Source: Hyperoodon ampullatus (Eukaryota; Chordata; Mammalia; Artiodactyla; Ziphiidae). Taken from it: a stretch of DNA of 64,000 bases. Positions 1 through 11,427 of this stretch are shown piece by piece; position 1 is the first letter of the stretch; each line of letters starts with the position of its first letter. Made by a program: the position numbers and the translations under genes. The notes under the pieces were generated by a model that was not told where the DNA came from, searched no databases, and saw nothing but the letters and a program-made list of their open reading frames with translations. Where the stretch lies: NCBI GenBank assembly GCA_949752795.1, contig OX457058.1, forward strand, positions 154,576,353-154,640,352, given 5' to 3'.

Positions 1-1268
1 TAACTTGCATTTTAAGTTAACAATCTCTGTCTTTTTACATATATGCATTTTTACCTCTTCAAATACCCAGTCCATATTCAACTTGCCCTACATGTTCCAG
101 AAATATCTTTTACAGCTTGTCCAGACCGAGATCCAATCCAGTCTCTGTGCTAGATTAATCTGGCACCTGTGCATGTCCCTTTTATTTTAGCACCATCTCT
201 GTTTTATGACTTGTTGGAGAGACCAAGCCAGTAGTCCTGCAGAATGTCCCAACTTCTGGCTTTTTCTGGCTGTTTCTTCATGGTATCTTACAGGAGGTTA
301 CACTATCTCCTGTATTTCCTAAAAACTAGAAGTTAGATCCAAAGGCTTGATAGTTTCAAGTTCAACACTAGGGGCTAAATAGAACACATTACATGCAGTG
401 CTGTGAGTCACACCAGGCAATATATAATATCCCATTTATTGCCATTAATGATGCTGAAGTGACTCCCTGATTCAGGGATGACTGCTGGCTTCTTCCATTG
501 TTCAGTTACCATTTTTCCCCTAGGACCGAAAAGTCATCTATGGGGTTTATTTTGGCCTTATGAAAATACCTCAGTTCTTCTGTAGAAAGAGTGTTCTCTC
601 ATCAACTAGGGCTGTTTAGTTTCACTGAAATAAATTCCCACAGGAAAGGTTTAATTCTATCCAATAATTACCTATTTTCAAAATAAGATGTTGGTTTAAA
701 ATTCCCTTCAAAGGGTGACAAACAGCTCTGACCCTAGTACTTCTTGTGTTTTTCTAGTCTGCTGCCATCCCAGGCATTCCTGGGCCCATGCCTGGATTTC
801 ACAGGTCCCATGACCAAGACCTCAGATAGCAGCCTCAGTTTCAAATCCTGATTCACAGGCCAACCAATGACACAGCCCAAGGGAGTTGGATGCGCCTCTG
901 AAGCTGTGTTAGAAAATGCGCTAGCTCAGGAATGGGGGGGTCCTTCCAGGCCCCAGTGTAAGGGAGACTCATGTCATCTCCCCCTGGGTTCATCCTGACC
1001 TGGAACCAAGAATGAATGGCACGTGTGCTGAAGAAGAGTGGACTAGGAGACCCACACTAACCAGCCCAGGGAGCACGTAGATGCTCGATAAATGATCGAG
1101 AGCAGCAGGGCAGGCGGGATGGCCAGGACTTGGGCTGCGGGGGGAGAAGGAAGGAGCCACGGCTTAGAGGGGCAGAGGCTCTGCGGGTAAAGCGTGAGGG
1201 GGAAGCGTGTGCCCAGGACCTTGCCCCAGATGTGACGTCACCCCATCTCCCCTCTCTGTCCCGAACAG
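1..1268 (+). other. TMEM63C: TMEM63C last intron (partial)
   Basis: Non-coding sequence ending in a polypyrimidine tract and an AG acceptor at 1267-1268, directly before the recognisable last exon of TMEM63C. The 5' end of the intron lies outside the window. No clear interspersed repeat or conserved exon was recognised here; the short open frames in it have no similarity I can name. Confidence 0.75.
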
Positions 1269-1469
1269 CTATATGTGGCCACCGTGCTGCAAGAGCCGGA
1301 GATGAACCTGACCCCAGCCTCCTCCCCCGCCCGGCACACCTACGGCACCATGAACGGACAGCCGGAAGAGGGAGAAGAGGAGAGTGGTGTGAGGGGCTTT
1401 GCAAGGGAGCTGGACTCGGCCCAGTTCCAGGAAGGGCTGGAACTGGAGGGCCAGAGCCAGTACCACTGA
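1269..1469 (+). CDS. TMEM63C: TMEM63C, final coding exon (C-terminal 66 residues)
   Basis: TMEM63C belongs to the OSCA/TMEM63 family of multi-pass membrane proteins (mechanically or osmotically gated cation channels); this exon encodes only the cytoplasmic C-terminal tail. The exon opens after an AG acceptor in phase 0, reads [14 protein letters not shown], continues through a Glu-rich stretch ([11 protein letters not shown]) and ends EGQSQYH before TGA at 1467-1469. This agrees with my memory of the end of human TMEM63C. The rest of the gene (about 740 residues, all membrane segments) lies left of the window. It is followed by a UTR with a poly(A) signal and points towards NGB, as in human. 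Longer open frames over the same DNA on either strand are out of frame with the exon and were rejected. Confidence 0.9.
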   Translation, partial: LYVATVLQEPEMNLTPASSPARHTYGTMNGQPEEGEEESGVRGFARELDSAQFQEGLELEGQSQYH

Positions 1470-2225
1470 CCAGGACCCAAGGCCTCCACCTGGCGACGCC
1501 AGCCGGGAGTGGCGGCCAGGGGAGAGCCCAGCAGGGGGAGGCAGGAGGGTGGCCTGGACCGCCCCACTACCTCCTGCAGACTTTGGGAAGGCCCCAACGG
1601 AGCCCTGGCTCTCTGTCGGCCACGTGGAGGCCCCGACCTGCTGACCAGCTAGAACGGGAGATGACAGGCAGTGTCGAGGGACCCCAGGATGGGATGGAGG
1701 ATACCGGCGAGCACCATGTCTTGGGAGCAGGGGCTGGAGCCCTGAGCACAGAGACTGAAGGCTGGGGGACTTTCCTGGGGTCACGGTGGAGAAGGTTTGC
1801 GTCAGGGAAGACGCAGGAGGAAGTCCACTGAAGACTCTCTGGGGTCTTCGCCACCCTTCCACCAGCTGCCCTGCCCAAGGAGCTTCTGCTGCTGTCCTAC
1901 CCTCACCCTCACTCCCAGCCCACCCCTCTCCTGCAGTCTGAGGAAGCAAAGGTATGTATGCTGGGCCTCGCCAGCAAGACATAGACGGCCACCTCCTCCG
2001 GGTTTCCCTGCATGGGGATCTGTAAAGAGAAAGTCTCTGCACCCACCCGCAGGCAGGGGCAGCTGAGACCATAGACTTAAAGGAGGCGACTGAGCCCCTT
2101 CCTATTCCTCTGCCCCTCATCAGATGTCCCCAGGAGCAGCAGGGTAGAGAGCCTTCTCCTCTCTGTTCCTGCAAGAGTAGCTGGGATGTGGTCACGCAGG
2201 GCTCATTAAATGGGACCTGTGTGCA
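1470..2225 (+). other. TMEM63C: TMEM63C 3' UTR
   Basis: GC-rich non-coding tail after the TMEM63C stop. It ends just after an ATTAAA hexamer at 2205-2210 that is followed by a GT-rich stretch (TGTGTGCATTTTG), the usual arrangement around a cleavage site. The exact 3' end is inferred. Confidence 0.65.
2205..2210 (+). terminator. TMEM63C: Probable TMEM63C poly(A) signal (ATTAAA)
   Basis: ATTAAA is the second most common mammalian hexamer. It sits about 740 bp after the stop codon with a GT-rich element within 20 bp downstream. Confidence 0.6.
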
Positions 2226-5200
2226 TTTTGATGAAGGCTGCTGGTTACTGTAAGGTGGGCGGGGCAGAGGCAGAATTCATGGAAGGAGGTCTTCTCCCGA
2301 AACGCTGAGTGATGAGAAACCCGATATACCCCCCCAAGTCCCAGGGCCTAATGAGAGGACCCCCAAGGTCGAGGATGTGGCCACTGAGAGCTGCTCCGGC
2401 CGCATACCCATCTGAGTGCCTAGGCCCCCAGGGTGACCAAGGTGGGGGGTAACTGAGGGTGAGAAGCCCATGCTGCAAACTGAAGGCACTGGCCTCTCCC
2501 CGGCCTCCGAGCAGGACCCTTCCTCTCCTCTCGGGGCCGCCCTGCACTCTGCACTGAAGAGCCGTCCAGTGGCCTCCAGTGTGGTCCTGGCTCAGACACT
2601 GCGGATGCCCTGCGGGGGATTGAGGGGCGCAGGTGGGAGCCGCGTCCTCCATGGACAGGCAGGGTAAGGCTGCCCTCCTGGGGCGGCCCCCACCCGAGGC
2701 CTGGAGGAACCGAATCCTGAGTGGGAACAACGCTGGGGACATCACTGCTGCAGGCCAGGGGTGTGCAGGCCTCTGGGGACAGGCCCCCATGAGGACCACC
2801 AGGCAGCCAGTCGGGGGGAGACACGAAGAAGGGCTGGCCAGGGCCTGGGTGGACCAGAATGAGCCAAGTCAAATGGGGTCTGCCTGCTCTAGAGCTCTCC
2901 TGAGCTCCCTCCTCCAAAGGTCGGGGCCCCTGCAGCCAACCTACTGAAGGTGGGTGTCCAGGTTCACCTCACCTGGGTGTTCCCCACCGGCTGCCGGGCA
3001 CACAGATGCTCCTGAGCTCAGATCACCTGAGCCTCACTTCTGCTCCACCTGTGCCCACATCCTGGCTCCAGAAGCTCCAAGCTTGACCCCAGAGGAGAAA
3101 TAGCACTTGAGGGGCAAATATTGCTCTCCCCCGAGAGCTCAGCCCAGACCTTGGCATGAGGGATCTTTCCAGAGAGCCTGGCTCATCTGGGAGGAGGCCG
3201 TCTCTCCTCGTCCAGGTAGGAATAAGGAGGAAGTTATACCCAGCTGGTCCCTCGTAAACCCAGGCCCCGCAGGGCTATCTCCCCCAAGCATTTCACCAGC
3301 CAACAGGGGGAAGTGGTCCTTTACAGGACAGTCCAGCACGGAGCCCTGCCCGCCATGGGGAGGTGGCAGCTCCAGGCCCTGCCCCACCCCCAGGTGTGTG
3401 GCGAGGGCCGTCCTGCCAGAAGCTGGCCTGAGGGCTCTCCTTCACTTGGCACTACTTGCTGGCATCTGCCCCGGCCTCCGCAGCCCCTGCGGAACTGTTC
3501 CTGCTGCTTGTCTCGCCTCCCACTGCCCAGCTGGCAGCCTGTGGAAGCTACATATGGAAAGGTCCCAGCAGATGCTATGGCAGCATGGCTGGGGCTTCCC
3601 CCTCTGAATCTGGGTCAAGTGCAGTCTGGTTCTGAGAGAAGACGGTGAGGATGTTAGGAACGTTGCTGCGTCTACTGGCTTCTCTACTCTTCCCGGAGAC
3701 CCCAGCCACAGCCGCTCGACCTCCCGTGGTCACTGCTACGGGCGTGGGCGTACTTTGGTTCTTTACGCACCACATCCAGGCCCTCCTCAAGCATCTCCCC
3801 TCCAACCTGCTCTCTCGGCCCACACGCTTCTCACCCACGGGCCTCCGCCTACCACCATCCACCCCATCCCACTGCCCACTTCCCAGCTGCCCCTGCCCCC
3901 TCTGTTCCCCCAAGCCCCGCCTCTCAGACCTGATCCTCTCTGGAGGGACCTGCCTCGGGGGACCAGGTATCGCCTAGAGCCTTTGAGAAGTGCCCCTCCC
4001 GGGGCCTAGGGCAGCTCCATGCTTGCCTGCCTCTTCCTCAGACACTTCTGGAAGCAAAGTGCCTATCAGCAGCATTGCATCCTCTGGGGACCCCGGTGGG
4101 GAGTGTGGACTTCCCTTGGCCATCTCACCACTAAAGGAATGTGCCAGAACGCGGAATCTTCTTCTTATTAACGCTATGACCGTGCCTTGAATAAAAAGTC
4201 CTCCCAACCTCTCCTGGCCTGTGCCTCTGCATCTGAACCAGCCCAGTGGGGCTTTCCCTCCATCTAGAAGGAGCCAGAGCTCCCTGAGGTGGCCAGGCTG
4301 GAGCACCACATCTTGCTTTGTGGCTTTGGCCCCTTGGGCCAGAGCTGCCACTCTGGGACCCTTAACCCCTGAGGCCTTCCCTGGCCCCTGTCCTCACAGG
4401 GGAAGGCCTGGCAAATGCTACTTCGTCTGCTGGAGAAACAGGAAGTGAATCTGCCTCTTTCCACTGCGGATGCTCTGAGAGTCCCCTGAGCAGTAGGGGA
4501 GAACTTTTCCGGTCCATGAGCTATGCAGGAAGCCAGCAGGGCAGCCTTTCCTGGGCAGCAGAAGCCCTGGGGTGAGCGCTGGGCCCTGAGAGCAGGCCCC
4601 CGGCCAGATGAGCAGCCGGGCTTGACGAGACGAAGACTTCAGGTGGGAGCCCCCAGGGAGCAGCAGGCTGGGCTCAGGTCTGCACCAGCCTCCGCCAGCA
4701 GCACGAGGGCAGGGGGAGGTCAGGGAGAGGGTGGGCATCAGGGGGGTATGTATGTGGGGCTGTCACAGCAGGCCCTGCACAGGAGAAGAAAACCCTCCAG
4801 CAAAGGGTAGTTATGTCTGCTGTCACACCTGTGGCAAGGGGGTAAATTCCCTGCCCTGAGGGACATGTGTCCTGGCCCTTCCTCTAGCTCGCTGACCCTG
4901 GGCTGCTCACCTCATCCTGAAAGCAGGAGGACAGGAGGCTGACCACTCCGTCTCATTACTGAATAGAGCAGATTCAGCCGCAGGGACAGAGGGGACAGGG
5001 TGTGGAGGGGGGCTTCCTCCCCCGCTGCTCCCTGTGAGGACAGAGGCCACTCTCGGGGCACCGTGCCCAAGGGATGCTCCTGAGCCCCCCTCGCTGGACC
5101 TTCTCCTCAAGCTTCCATAGTCCACCCATGGTCAAGGGCTCAAAGCCCCCCATGGTGTGGACCCGGGCAGGGGGCCAGGGCCCACCCCTTAGACCCCTCT

Positions 5201-6364
5201 CCCCTCAGAGCAATTACCTTCCAAGTCGAGTCAGATGAAATCCACAAGAGATGCTTCAGTGGGAAGAGGAGTAGGAAGACCACCCTGGCCGGGTGGGAGG
5301 GGCTAGGTCCTGCGGCCTGGGAATGGGGATCAGGGGGTTAAGGAGGGGGGCAGTGGGCAGATGGCCAAGAGGGAGGCCTGGTGCCAGGGAGGTCCAGGAT
5401 GCCAGCTCCATGGGGCTCCGCCCAAGAGGGCATTAGTGCACCAGACTGAGTGCCGGGTTGGGCTCTGTGGGACTGGGGAGGAAGCAGAAGGGCCCTGGGC
5501 TCCAGGAGGCTGTGCCTGGAGGCCAAGCTTGGGGCAGCTCCCTGCCACCCTCCCAAAGCCGTCATGCTCGGGAAGCTCCATGCTGGCCGACTCTGGGTTT
5601 CTGAGCTTGCTCTGTGAAGGGCCCGGGAAAGCGTGACGGAGCCTGGCTTATGGGAAGACCTTTCACAGGTTTTTTCAACAGAGGCTGTTTTTTGAACATC
5701 TGAGGTCCCGCCTTGACAACCAGCAGCCCAGCATCCCTCAAGCTTCAAGTGCTGGGTCTCTAGCCCAGCTGCAAATTGGAGTATCCTGGGAGATTTTAAA
5801 CAATCCCAACATCCAGGCCCCCTCCGTGAACAAGCCAGGATTTCTGGGGTGGGGCCCGGACATTTCTATTTTACGAAATCCCCCGGTGACTCTGGTGTGT
5901 AGGAGGGTTCAGTGAGCAAGGCTCTCATGGAGCCGAAAGGAAAACCATCCCAGCCTCACGGCCCTGGAACCGCGCAAGCTGGCCTCAGCACCTCACACTG
6001 CCTCTCACCTCAGGGAGCGGGTGGCCCTGTAGCTTGTACGTAGTCACAAATCCATAGGCTGGGAAACCTCTCCTCCCTTTACTCTGCCTCCAGAGAGCTC
6101 AGAAGGCAGGTGCCTGGTAGGTAACCAAAGATTAGGCCCAAACCAGCATTTTCCTTTGGGCTTACAAGCAGGTAATGCCTAGCGTGGGCACAACTTCTGT
6201 TGTAATCATCTTACTTTGCAGTAAGTACTACTGTTGGGCCAGAGAGACACACACCCCAGCTTCAGGGGTCATTTCTGCCTGTCTGGTCACCTTCAGCAGT
6301 GGTTTGAAACCTCTCCTCTTCTATCCAAACATAGAGCCCAAAGTGGCTTTCCTGACAGCCTTCC
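2226..6364. other. Intergenic TMEM63C/NGB, repeat-poor GC-rich block
   Basis: No gene recognised. The block is GC-rich and strikingly poor in recognisable transposons, apart from a probable hAT-type relic around 5755-5925. Many open frames occur on both strands but none shows splice-compatible protein similarity; they are what GC-rich DNA gives by chance. A plus-strand AATAAA at 4190-4195 could be a distal TMEM63C poly(A) site. Confidence 0.6.
5755..5925. mobile_element. Probable hAT-type (MER5-like) DNA transposon relic
   Basis: The stretch contains the wording typical of non-autonomous hAT-Charlie relics: a 'cctgggagattttaaa' start, a 'ccaggccccctcc' middle and a 'ggggtggggcccggacatttct' end. 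It is diverged and both termini are unclear. Confidence 0.4.
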
Positions 6365-8225
6365 CATGTGGAATGCAATAGATTATAAGTACAGTAAACA
6401 AATTTACATAGTGGGAGGTCAGGATAGGTGCTTTGAAGACAAAATAAAGCAGGATGGGGGGAGCTGTCTAGAGATGTGGAGGACGGGGGACGAGCTCTGT
6501 GGGAACGCGACATGAGACACGTGAGCCAGTGGAGGCTGCATGAAGGGAGTGGGGACTAAATGCGGGGCCCGAGGACCAGCGAGGAGGCCAGAGTGGCCAG
6601 AGCAGAGTGAGCGAGGGGAAGAGAGGAAGGAGGCGAGGTCTGAGGGGCCCCTGGGGCTCTGTGGGCTAAGCTACTGGAGGGTTCTGAGCAGGGGAGAGAC
6701 ATGATCTCCTTACTAGCCACTGGGTGGGGACAACACGGAAGCAGAAAGCCCCCCTGGATGATGGCGACAGTATAGTAGCTCAGCCAAGGACAGGGCAGTG
6801 AAAGAGGAGAGAGGTAGTGAAATTCGGAATAGGGCCTGGGGATCCCTGGATAGATTCCATGGGGGAGTCTGAGAGAAAGCAAGGAGGTAAGGATGACTCC
6901 CAGTTCTTCAGCCTAAACAACTGGGTAAGCTGGTTTACCAAAGCAGAGAACGCTGGGAAGGAGCAGGTCTGGGAAAAAGACCAAGTGTTCCGTTTTGGTT
7001 GTGTTACGGCTGAGATGGTGCCTTGTGTGGACGTTGGGCAGGTGGCTGGATACAGAGTCTGGAGTAAGGGAGAGTTGGGCTGGAGGTGTAAACTCCAGAG
7101 TCATCAACGTCCGGTTGGTGTTGAAAGCATGGGACTGGCCGCAACCTCTACAGGCGCAAGCGTAGGTCGGAGAGAGATGGGAAGGAGAATCTGCAAGGGA
7201 GACTGACAAGGAGTGGCAGAGGGGAAGGAGGGAAACCAGGAAAGCCTGGCGTCCCGGAAACCAAGGGAAGAAAGGGACTCAAAGGGGAAGGGGGACCCCA
7301 GCTCTAATCACACTTGACAATAAACACGGGGCAGAGAGGAATGAGCTCAAAGACGCCACCAAGAAGCATCGGTCAAGTCAAATGCTGGACATGCCACTGA
7401 ACGAATAACCAGGTTTCACCCACAAATCAATAGCCTGGGGGAGGAGGCGAGAGGCTGGTAGAGAATGAGAGGTTTAGGAGACACAACCAGATACAGTGTG
7501 TGACCCTTGATTGCATCTTGAATTGAACAAACCAGCTGCAGAAAGACATCTTTGAGATACCAGGGAAATTTGAATATGAACTGGGTGTTCTTAGGTGATG
7601 TTGAGGAGATAACTGTTCATCTTGGTAGGTATGTTGACAGCATGAGTTAAAAGGTAAAACAAACAAAACAAATCAGCTAGAAATTCATATGGAAGACTTT
7701 ACGAGTTCAAGAACATGATGTCTGGGGTTAGTTTTGAAACTGTCCAGCAAAAGAAAAGGGCAGGGGGAGGTCTTGAGTTGCCTCACTGCTGATTCTGGGT
7801 GAAGGGTACATGGAGATCTGTTAGGCTCTGATTTTTGTGTATGTTAACGTCTCCATGATAAAAAGTTTAAAGATAGAAGAAGGGGTGATCAGCCCTTCCA
7901 AGTGCTGCTGAGCAGAAGAGGAAGATGAACACTGAGACGTGGCCCCTGAGTTTGGCAGGATAGAGATTGTTGGTGACCTTGACGGGAAGATAGGTGGGTG
8001 GATGAAAGCCTGGTTGAAATGGGTTACCATCCTCTCACAGGAGTGAGGACGTGAGAACGGCGAGGAAAGACAACTCTTCTGAAGAGTTTGCTATCAAAGG
8101 AAGTCAAGAAACAGGGTGGTAGCTGGAGAGGGAAGGGGGCGGTGAGGGAGGGGAAGTTCTTTGTGTAGAACACGAGATATGGGCTGATGGAATGAGGAGA
8201 AGAGAGAGAGGATTCCAGGGCTGAG
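6365..8225 (-). mobile_element. L2 (ancient LINE) relic, antisense
   Basis: A long diverged stretch matching the antisense L2 consensus in order: AAATAAAGCAGGAT near 6440, GAGCAGGGGAGAGACATGAT near 6690, AAGGATGACTCCCAGTTCTT near 6890, GGAAACCAAGGGAAG near 7256, then GGTGACCTTGACGGG near 7971 and CAGGGTGGTAGCTGGAG near 8112. It is unusually complete for an element this old. Roughly 7425-7860 does not fit L2 and looks like a second old element inserted into it. Confidence 0.6.
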
Positions 8226-8258
8226 ACCTGGAATGGAGGAGGAAGGAACTACCCGCCC

Positions 8259-8264
8259 CGCGCG

Positions 8265-8306
<42 letters not shown>

Positions 8307-8322
8307 CACGCACGTACATGCA
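8259..8322. repeat. Alternating purine-pyrimidine run (CG)n(CA)n
   Basis: Sixty-four bases alternate purine and pyrimidine without a break: a CG repeat (8259-8272) running into a CA repeat with occasional CG steps, ending ACGTACATGCA. Such sequence can adopt left-handed Z-DNA and is a likely length-variable microsatellite. Confidence 0.9.
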
Positions 8323-8570
8323 GACATGCACAAGTGGAAGAGAGGCCTTCAAGAGAGGTGAAAGCACCCATGCTTAGGATGGCTTAAGACACATCAGAGG
8401 AGGCTGTTTGGCCTCTCCCGAGGCAGGTCACCCCAGTCTCCTGGGTAGGTGTCAAACATTCAGGAGCCCTAGGCCACGCTTGGCCACCAGATCCTGAGCC
8501 GCTGTTTGGTCACACAGCAGAGGATTCCTCCTCACTGGAGCCTGTATGGGCACAAGAAAAAGATACTTTT

Positions 8571-8782
8571 TTTTTTTTTTTTTTTTTTTTGCGTTATGCG
8601 GGCCTCTCACTGTTGTGGCCTCTCCCGTTGCGGAGCACAGGCTCCGGATGCGCAGGCTCAGCGGCCATGGCTCACCGGCCCAGCCGCTCCGCAGCATGTG
8701 GGATCCTCCCAGACCGGGGCACGAACCCGTGTCCCCTGCATCGGCAGGCGGACTCTCAACCACTGCGCCACCAGGGAAGCCC
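8571..8782 (-). mobile_element. CHR-family SINE (short cetacean form)
   Basis: Antisense copy of the tRNA-derived cetacean CHR SINE: poly(T) at left, the tRNA-like head (in sense GGCTTCCCTGGTGGCGCAGT) at right. It is bounded by a perfect 15-bp target-site duplication GAAAAAGATACTTTT at 8556-8570 and 8783-8797, so it is a recent insertion. Several open frames in the region are translations of this element. Confidence 0.92.
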
Positions 8783-9082
8783 GAAAAAGATACTTTTGAT
8801 GCCCCAGTGGGAAAAGCACTCCTAACACGCTCCAGACCCAACGTCTGCAGTCACACAGCCTGGCAGGCCTGGCCCCCTGAGCTCAACAAAAATGAGGCCC
8901 CAGCTGGAGCTAGGGAGGCTCTGCTGGTGCCCGTGGCATTGGTCTGGGCTGAGAAAACCAGACTTCGGGGTGTGGGTAGCTGGCCTGGGTGCAGTCCCTC
9001 CAGCCATTCACAGCCCAGCTCCAGGACCCCACACCTAGGAGGCCAGGAGCACGTGGCTGGTTAAGCCTGAGGCTGCTCGGAG

Positions 9083-9281
9083 GTTTTTTTGCGGTATGCG
9101 GGCCTCTCACTGCTGTGGCCTCTCTCGTTGCGGAGCAAGGCTCCGGATGTGCAGGCTCAGCGGCCATGGCTCACAGGCCCAGCCGCTCCACGGCATGTGG
9201 GATCTTCCCACACCGGGGCACGAACCTGCATCCCCTGCATCGGCAGGCAGACTCTCAACCACTGCGCCACCAGGGAAGCCC
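9083..9281 (-). mobile_element. CHR-family SINE (short form)
   Basis: Second antisense copy 300 bp from the previous one, with only a 7-base T tail. The body is about as well preserved, but no convincing target-site duplication is visible (CGGAGG against CGGAAG at most). Confidence 0.85.
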
Positions 9282-9351
9282 GGAAGCCCGCTCTTAAAGT
9301 CACTTGCTCCCCGTGCCCCCAGCTATGTCTCTACTGTTGTCTGCATACTCC

Positions 9352-9366
9352 TCATAACCACACACC

Positions 9367-9398
<32 letters not shown>

Positions 9399-9403
9399 CA
9401 CAC
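9352..9403 (+). repeat. (CA)n microsatellite
   Basis: CA repeat with interruptions (CCCACA, CTCACA), lying just right of the SINE above. Confidence 0.85.
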
Positions 9404-9649
9404 CTGCTCTTCAACTCCAATGTGCACCCCGGGTTATCACGTTTAGTCTCCTTAAAAAGACCACCCTGGGATTGGCACCTACCCCTGCCAAGAGGATCTA
9501 GAAGCTTTCCTCAGAAACACTGCAAGATTTGGTGCTGCTGTCCTGGCACCTAATCCATTCAATCCATTCAATCCCTGGCCTCACCTTGTCCACCAGCAGG
9601 TGGGCTCCCAGACCCCTGAGCAGTGAACTGCTTCAGACTCTGGACTAGC

Positions 9650-10060
9650 GTGGGTATATGTTGTAACAAACCAACCCCCAAATGTACAATGGCACAAACA
9701 CAGTAGAAGTTTATGTCTCTTTCCTGTAAAATTCAAAATCGGTGAGCCCCTGCTCTACATGCTGGAGAAGTACGTGGACCCTGCAAGGCACTTCTGATTA
9801 GTGGGTGCTCTCCAAGCAGTGATTCAGGGACCCAGCTCCTTCCACCTGTGACTCTGCCACGTTCAAAGCGTGGCCCTCAAGGTCACTGTGAGGTCTGCAT
9901 CAAGCTGGTGGAAGGATGACAGAGCACAGAGGGGCATGCAGGAGTTTGTGGGGACCAGGTCTGGAAGTGGTATACATGTCCACACATTCCATTGGCCAGA
10001 ACTCAGTCACATGTCCCACCTAAATGCAAGGGACGCTGGGAAATGTAGTCCAGTTGTGTG
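9650..10060. mobile_element. Ancient interspersed repeat, class not assigned
   Basis: The stretch has the feel of a widespread old mammalian repeat: AGCAGTGATTCAGGGACCCA, ACATTCCATTGGCCAGAACT, then GCTGGGAAATGTAGTC. I do not assign its class. A foreign 44-bp block similar to NGB exon 4 interrupts it at 9741-9784. Confidence 0.45.
9741..9784 (+). repeat. Inverted 44-bp near-copy of NGB exon 4
   Basis: This plus-strand block matches the start of NGB exon 4 (minus strand, 11379-11422) at 40 of 44 positions, with a 24-base exact run at 9748-9771. It is non-coding here; see findings. Confidence 0.85.
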
Positions 10061-10255
10061 CCCTGCCGGCCAGTTTCCACCACAGACCCCTGGGCTCCAT
10101 CTCGGCCACTGGCTTCCCCACACCTTTCCCTACTTTTCCACCCACTCTGGCCTTGGCCCTGCTGAACCCATCCTCCCACCCTGTCCTACATCCACCGCCC
10201 TGCATCTTCATCTGGCCACAAGCCAACACCAAAGAAAAGACCAGTCCCAGTGGGT

Positions 10256-11292
10256 CAGAGGGGCACACAAAATAGGTTTATTTCTCATAAGTTTATACAA
10301 CCACAGCACACAGCAGAAGATAAAAGTGGAGACAGCTCTGGGTGAGGGCAGGGGGCCTCTCCTGCAGCTTTCTCTTCTATCCATCCAGCTAAGTACAGGC
10401 ACACAGCAGGTAGTAAATATGGGGAGCTGTGGACCCGCCGTCGGTATGGGCAGAGGCAGAAAGGGTGGTGAGGGAAATGAGACTCAGGGTCTGACGGAGT
10501 CCGGGGTGAGCAAGAGCCGCTGGGAGTCAGGTCTCTTGGGAATGAAGCCCTCCTCCTTCCTTGCCCTTCCGCAGCCTCGCCCCACCCTGGCTGGCTGGCT
10601 GGTTCTTACAGAGCGATAATAGGGGAGCTCCCACCAGACACTACAGAAGAAAAACTACTCTGTCGGGCGGCATGTGAGTGGGCCCCCAAGACGCAGATAA
10701 GCCCCATCACGGAGCCAGGTCTCCCTTCCTCAGCAGCTCTCCTGGCCCCCTGCTCCTGCTGCCCATGATTCCACCCTGAAGGCTGAAGCTATCCCACCTC
10801 TTTCCTTGTGAAAAGCAAACACCCCTGGGAGAGAAAAGCACTGAAGGCAGGCAAGCTGGGAAGGTGCCCGAAGCTCAGCCACGCCAGCCCCGCTTGGCCC
10901 AGGCTCGCCTGGGAAGGGAGGGTGACAGAAGAGCCCATTCCCTCAAAGCCCCATACCCCCTGGGTCCGTGCCACCTCTGCTACCAAAACGCTGCTCCTCC
11001 TCCTGGAAGAAGAGGGGAGGCCACAGAGGAAAGAAGGCCGGCAGGGAGGAAGCTACTGGAAATTCAAGGAAATCCGAAGGCCCCTTTCTAAGGAAAAGCC
11101 ACCCTGTCTGCAGTTGGGGGTGAGGGAGACTGAGACGCAGCCCTGTTCCATCACCTCTCCGGCATGGCCAAGGGGACAAGGACCATGATGCAGGGAGGCC
11201 TAGGGGAGCCTGGGCTACAATGGACACAGACCAACAGGTAGACACAGACCATCAGGGGCCACCAGGCGGAGGCCGCTGGGCAGGGCCGCCTC
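10256..11292 (-). other. NGB: NGB 3' UTR
   Basis: Non-coding tail of neuroglobin from the stop codon to shortly past the AATAAA at 10277-10282. The open frames on both strands here (the longest plus-strand one at 9870-10619) are chance frames. The 3' boundary is inferred from the signal. Confidence 0.65.
10277..10282 (-). terminator. NGB: Probable NGB poly(A) signal (AATAAA)
   Basis: On the minus strand AATAAA is followed within about 15 bases by a GT-rich stretch (TTTTGTGTGCCCC). It lies about 1 kb after the NGB stop, close to the length of the human NGB 3' UTR. Confidence 0.7.
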
Positions 11293-11427
11293 TTAATCGC
11301 CATCCCAGCCACGACTCATGGCCTGTACCACGGCTCCGTAGAGCTGACTCCAGGCAGCCCGCATGGCTGGTGTGAAGGCAGGGCCCAGGCACTTCTCCAG
11401 CATGTAGAGCAGGGACTCACCCACCGT
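11293..11427 (-). CDS. NGB: NGB exon 4
   Basis: Phase-0 exon after a CTGCAG acceptor. It encodes [15 protein letters not shown] through the C-terminus MSRGWDGD and TAA at 11293-11295 (helices G and H, with Cys120). Confidence 0.95.
   Translation of the reverse strand, partial: TVGESLLYMLEKCLGPAFTPAMRAAWSQLYGAVVQAMSRGWDGD

Noticed and set aside
1130..2195. Long open frames on both strands over the TMEM63C last exon (233 and 308 codons)
   Set aside because: They run through an intron end or the UTR out of frame with the recognisable exon, and have no coherent protein similarity.
8546..9553. Recurring peptides such as [19 protein letters not shown] in many frames
   Set aside because: These are conceptual translations of the CHR SINE, repeated at every copy in the window (also near 27200, 27750, 31500, 32300, 39650, 43250 and 54500).
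9870..10619. 249-codon plus-strand open frame
   Set aside because: It crosses an old repeat and the NGB 3' UTR antisense; no domain or splice support.
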